A stretch of DNA of 6,363 nt from Caldimonas sp. GTDB taxonomy: Bacteria; Pseudomonadota; Gammaproteobacteria; Burkholderiales; Burkholderiaceae_C. The stretch lies in NCBI GenBank assembly GCA_030150305.1, contig JASLGD010000141.1, positions 1 to 6,363 on the forward strand. Direction: 5' to 3'. Position numbers and translations under genes: made by a program. Below the pieces are notes generated by a model. That model had not been told where the DNA came from. It made no database searches and saw only the letters and a program-made list of their open reading frames with translations. Positions 6,119 to 6,363 of the stretch are shown piece by piece. Positions within the stretch are counted from its first letter, which is position 1; the number at the start of each line of letters is the position of its first letter.

Positions 6119-6136
6119 GCGCGGCGCGCGCCGCGC
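6119..6136. repeat. 18-base perfect GC palindrome downstream of the gltI terminator
   Basis: GCGCGGCGC followed by GCGCCGCGC is a perfect inverted repeat without spacer. It lies directly between the T-run of the terminator-like hairpin (6140-6171) and the ribosome binding site of gltJ (6102-6108). Its arms share a nine-base core with the stem of that hairpin, so the two structures can exclude each other. It may also reduce access to the gltJ start. Confidence 0.55.
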
Positions 6137-6139
6137 ATG

Positions 6140-6171
6140 AAAAAACGCGGCGCGGATGGCTCCGCGCCGCG
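6140..6171 (-). terminator. Terminator-like hairpin between gltI and gltJ
   Basis: Read on the minus strand, CGCGGCGCGGA (6171-6161) and TCCGCGCCGCG (6156-6146) form a perfect 11-base stem around the four-base loop GCCA. Six T follow (6145-6140). This has every mark of an intrinsic terminator, but it lies inside the operon. The usual meaning of such a hairpin after a binding-protein gene is partial termination, so that the binding protein is made in excess over the membrane subunits. This is an inference from position. Confidence 0.85.
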
Positions 6172-6229
6172 CTGGGCCGCACTGTAAGCAAAGCCCGCGC
6201 CCGTCGCGCTAGGGCTTACCTCAGGCGTC

Positions 6230-6249
6230 GCTCCGGCGACTGCCGGAGC
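6230..6249 (-). other. Stop-proximal hairpin after gltI
   Basis: GCTCCGGC (6230-6237) and GCCGGAGC (6242-6249) form a perfect eight-base stem with a four-base loop, starting only six bases after the gltI stop codon. No T-run follows on the minus strand, so it is not a terminator. Such hairpins often protect the 3' end of a binding-protein message from exonucleases; here that role is inferred. A weaker inverted repeat, GTAAGC (6184-6189) with GCTTAC (6214-6219), follows. Confidence 0.5.
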
Positions 6250-6255
6250 CGGTGC

Positions 6256-6363
6256 TCAGGGCTGCGTGTATTCCTCGAGCGGCTTGTCGGACGGGTTCGC
6301 CCACGCCGCCTTGGTCGCTTCGCTCGGCGGCAGGTTGACCTTGGTGTTGTTGGGCGGGATCGG
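6256..6363 (-). CDS. gltI: Glutamate/aspartate-binding periplasmic protein, C-terminal end only
   Basis: The frame entering from the right edge gives 35 residues and a TGA stop at 6258-6256. The fragment begins PIPPNNTKVNLPPSEATKAA and ends WANPSDKPLEEYTQP. The IPP-N-NLP pattern followed by a short helix and a NPSDKPL-like end is typical of the last residues of GltI/polar amino acid binding proteins, which deliver glutamate and aspartate to the permease in the periplasm. The short length makes this call depend on context: it directly precedes gltJ, gltK and gltL in the standard operon order. The signal peptide and ligand site lie outside the window. Confidence 0.85.
   Translation of the reverse strand, partial: PIPPNNTKVNLPPSEATKAAWANPSDKPLEEYTQP

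Noticed and set aside
5400..6191. N-terminal extension of gltK through gltJ in another frame
   Set aside because: The extension is an out-of-frame shadow of gltJ; the GTG at 5399 gives the normal GltK start and length.
1..6363. CRISPR arrays, tRNA genes, insertion sequences, attachment sites
   Set aside because: Reading both strands showed no regularly spaced direct repeats, tRNA-like T-loop or CCA ends, transposase motifs or terminal inverted repeats.

Overview
The window comes from a GC-rich proteobacterium, most probably a betaproteobacterium of the Burkholderiales or a close relative. The case rests on three points: an RNase P RNA with betaproteobacterial-looking conserved blocks (for example GAGACGAGTC and the CCAAATAGGC segment), a gltIJKL acidic amino acid importer, and Burkholderia-type PyrC, Bcr/CflA and NnrU proteins. 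No genus can be named from this sequence. Because of the high GC, long open frames run antisense to nearly every gene; I treat these as shadows.

All genes except one lie on the minus strand, so transcription runs from right to left. Reading in that direction, the window opens with the last 35 codons of gltI (glutamate/aspartate-binding protein). A spacer of 158 bases follows, holding a stop-proximal hairpin and a strong terminator-like hairpin. Then come gltJ (TTG start), gltK (GTG start, 4-base overlap with gltJ) and gltL (ATPase). Seventy bases further on is pyrC (dihydroorotase, GTG start). Its stop codon overlaps, as ATGA, the start of an NYN-domain gene whose recognisable homology ends after about 81 codons; I interpret that gene as truncated.

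The only plus-strand gene (2087-2485) encodes a small secreted, low-complexity, cationic protein of unknown function. It has a probable promoter, a leader of about 150 bases and a clear intrinsic terminator. Divergent from it is rnpB (1476-1837, minus). Behind rnpB follow a Bcr/CflA-type drug efflux transporter (190-1422) and the first 48 codons of an NnrU-family membrane protein, which runs off the left edge.

Functionally this is mostly housekeeping and transport. GltIJKL imports glutamate/aspartate, PyrC makes dihydroorotate from an aspartate-derived intermediate, rnpB matures tRNA, and the MFS pump exports drugs. I do not see a new defence, mobile or biosynthetic system. The points most worth a second look are a paired base change in the universally conserved P4 helix of RNase P RNA, the truncated NYN gene, the repeat architecture of the small secreted protein, and the hairpins between gltI and gltJ.
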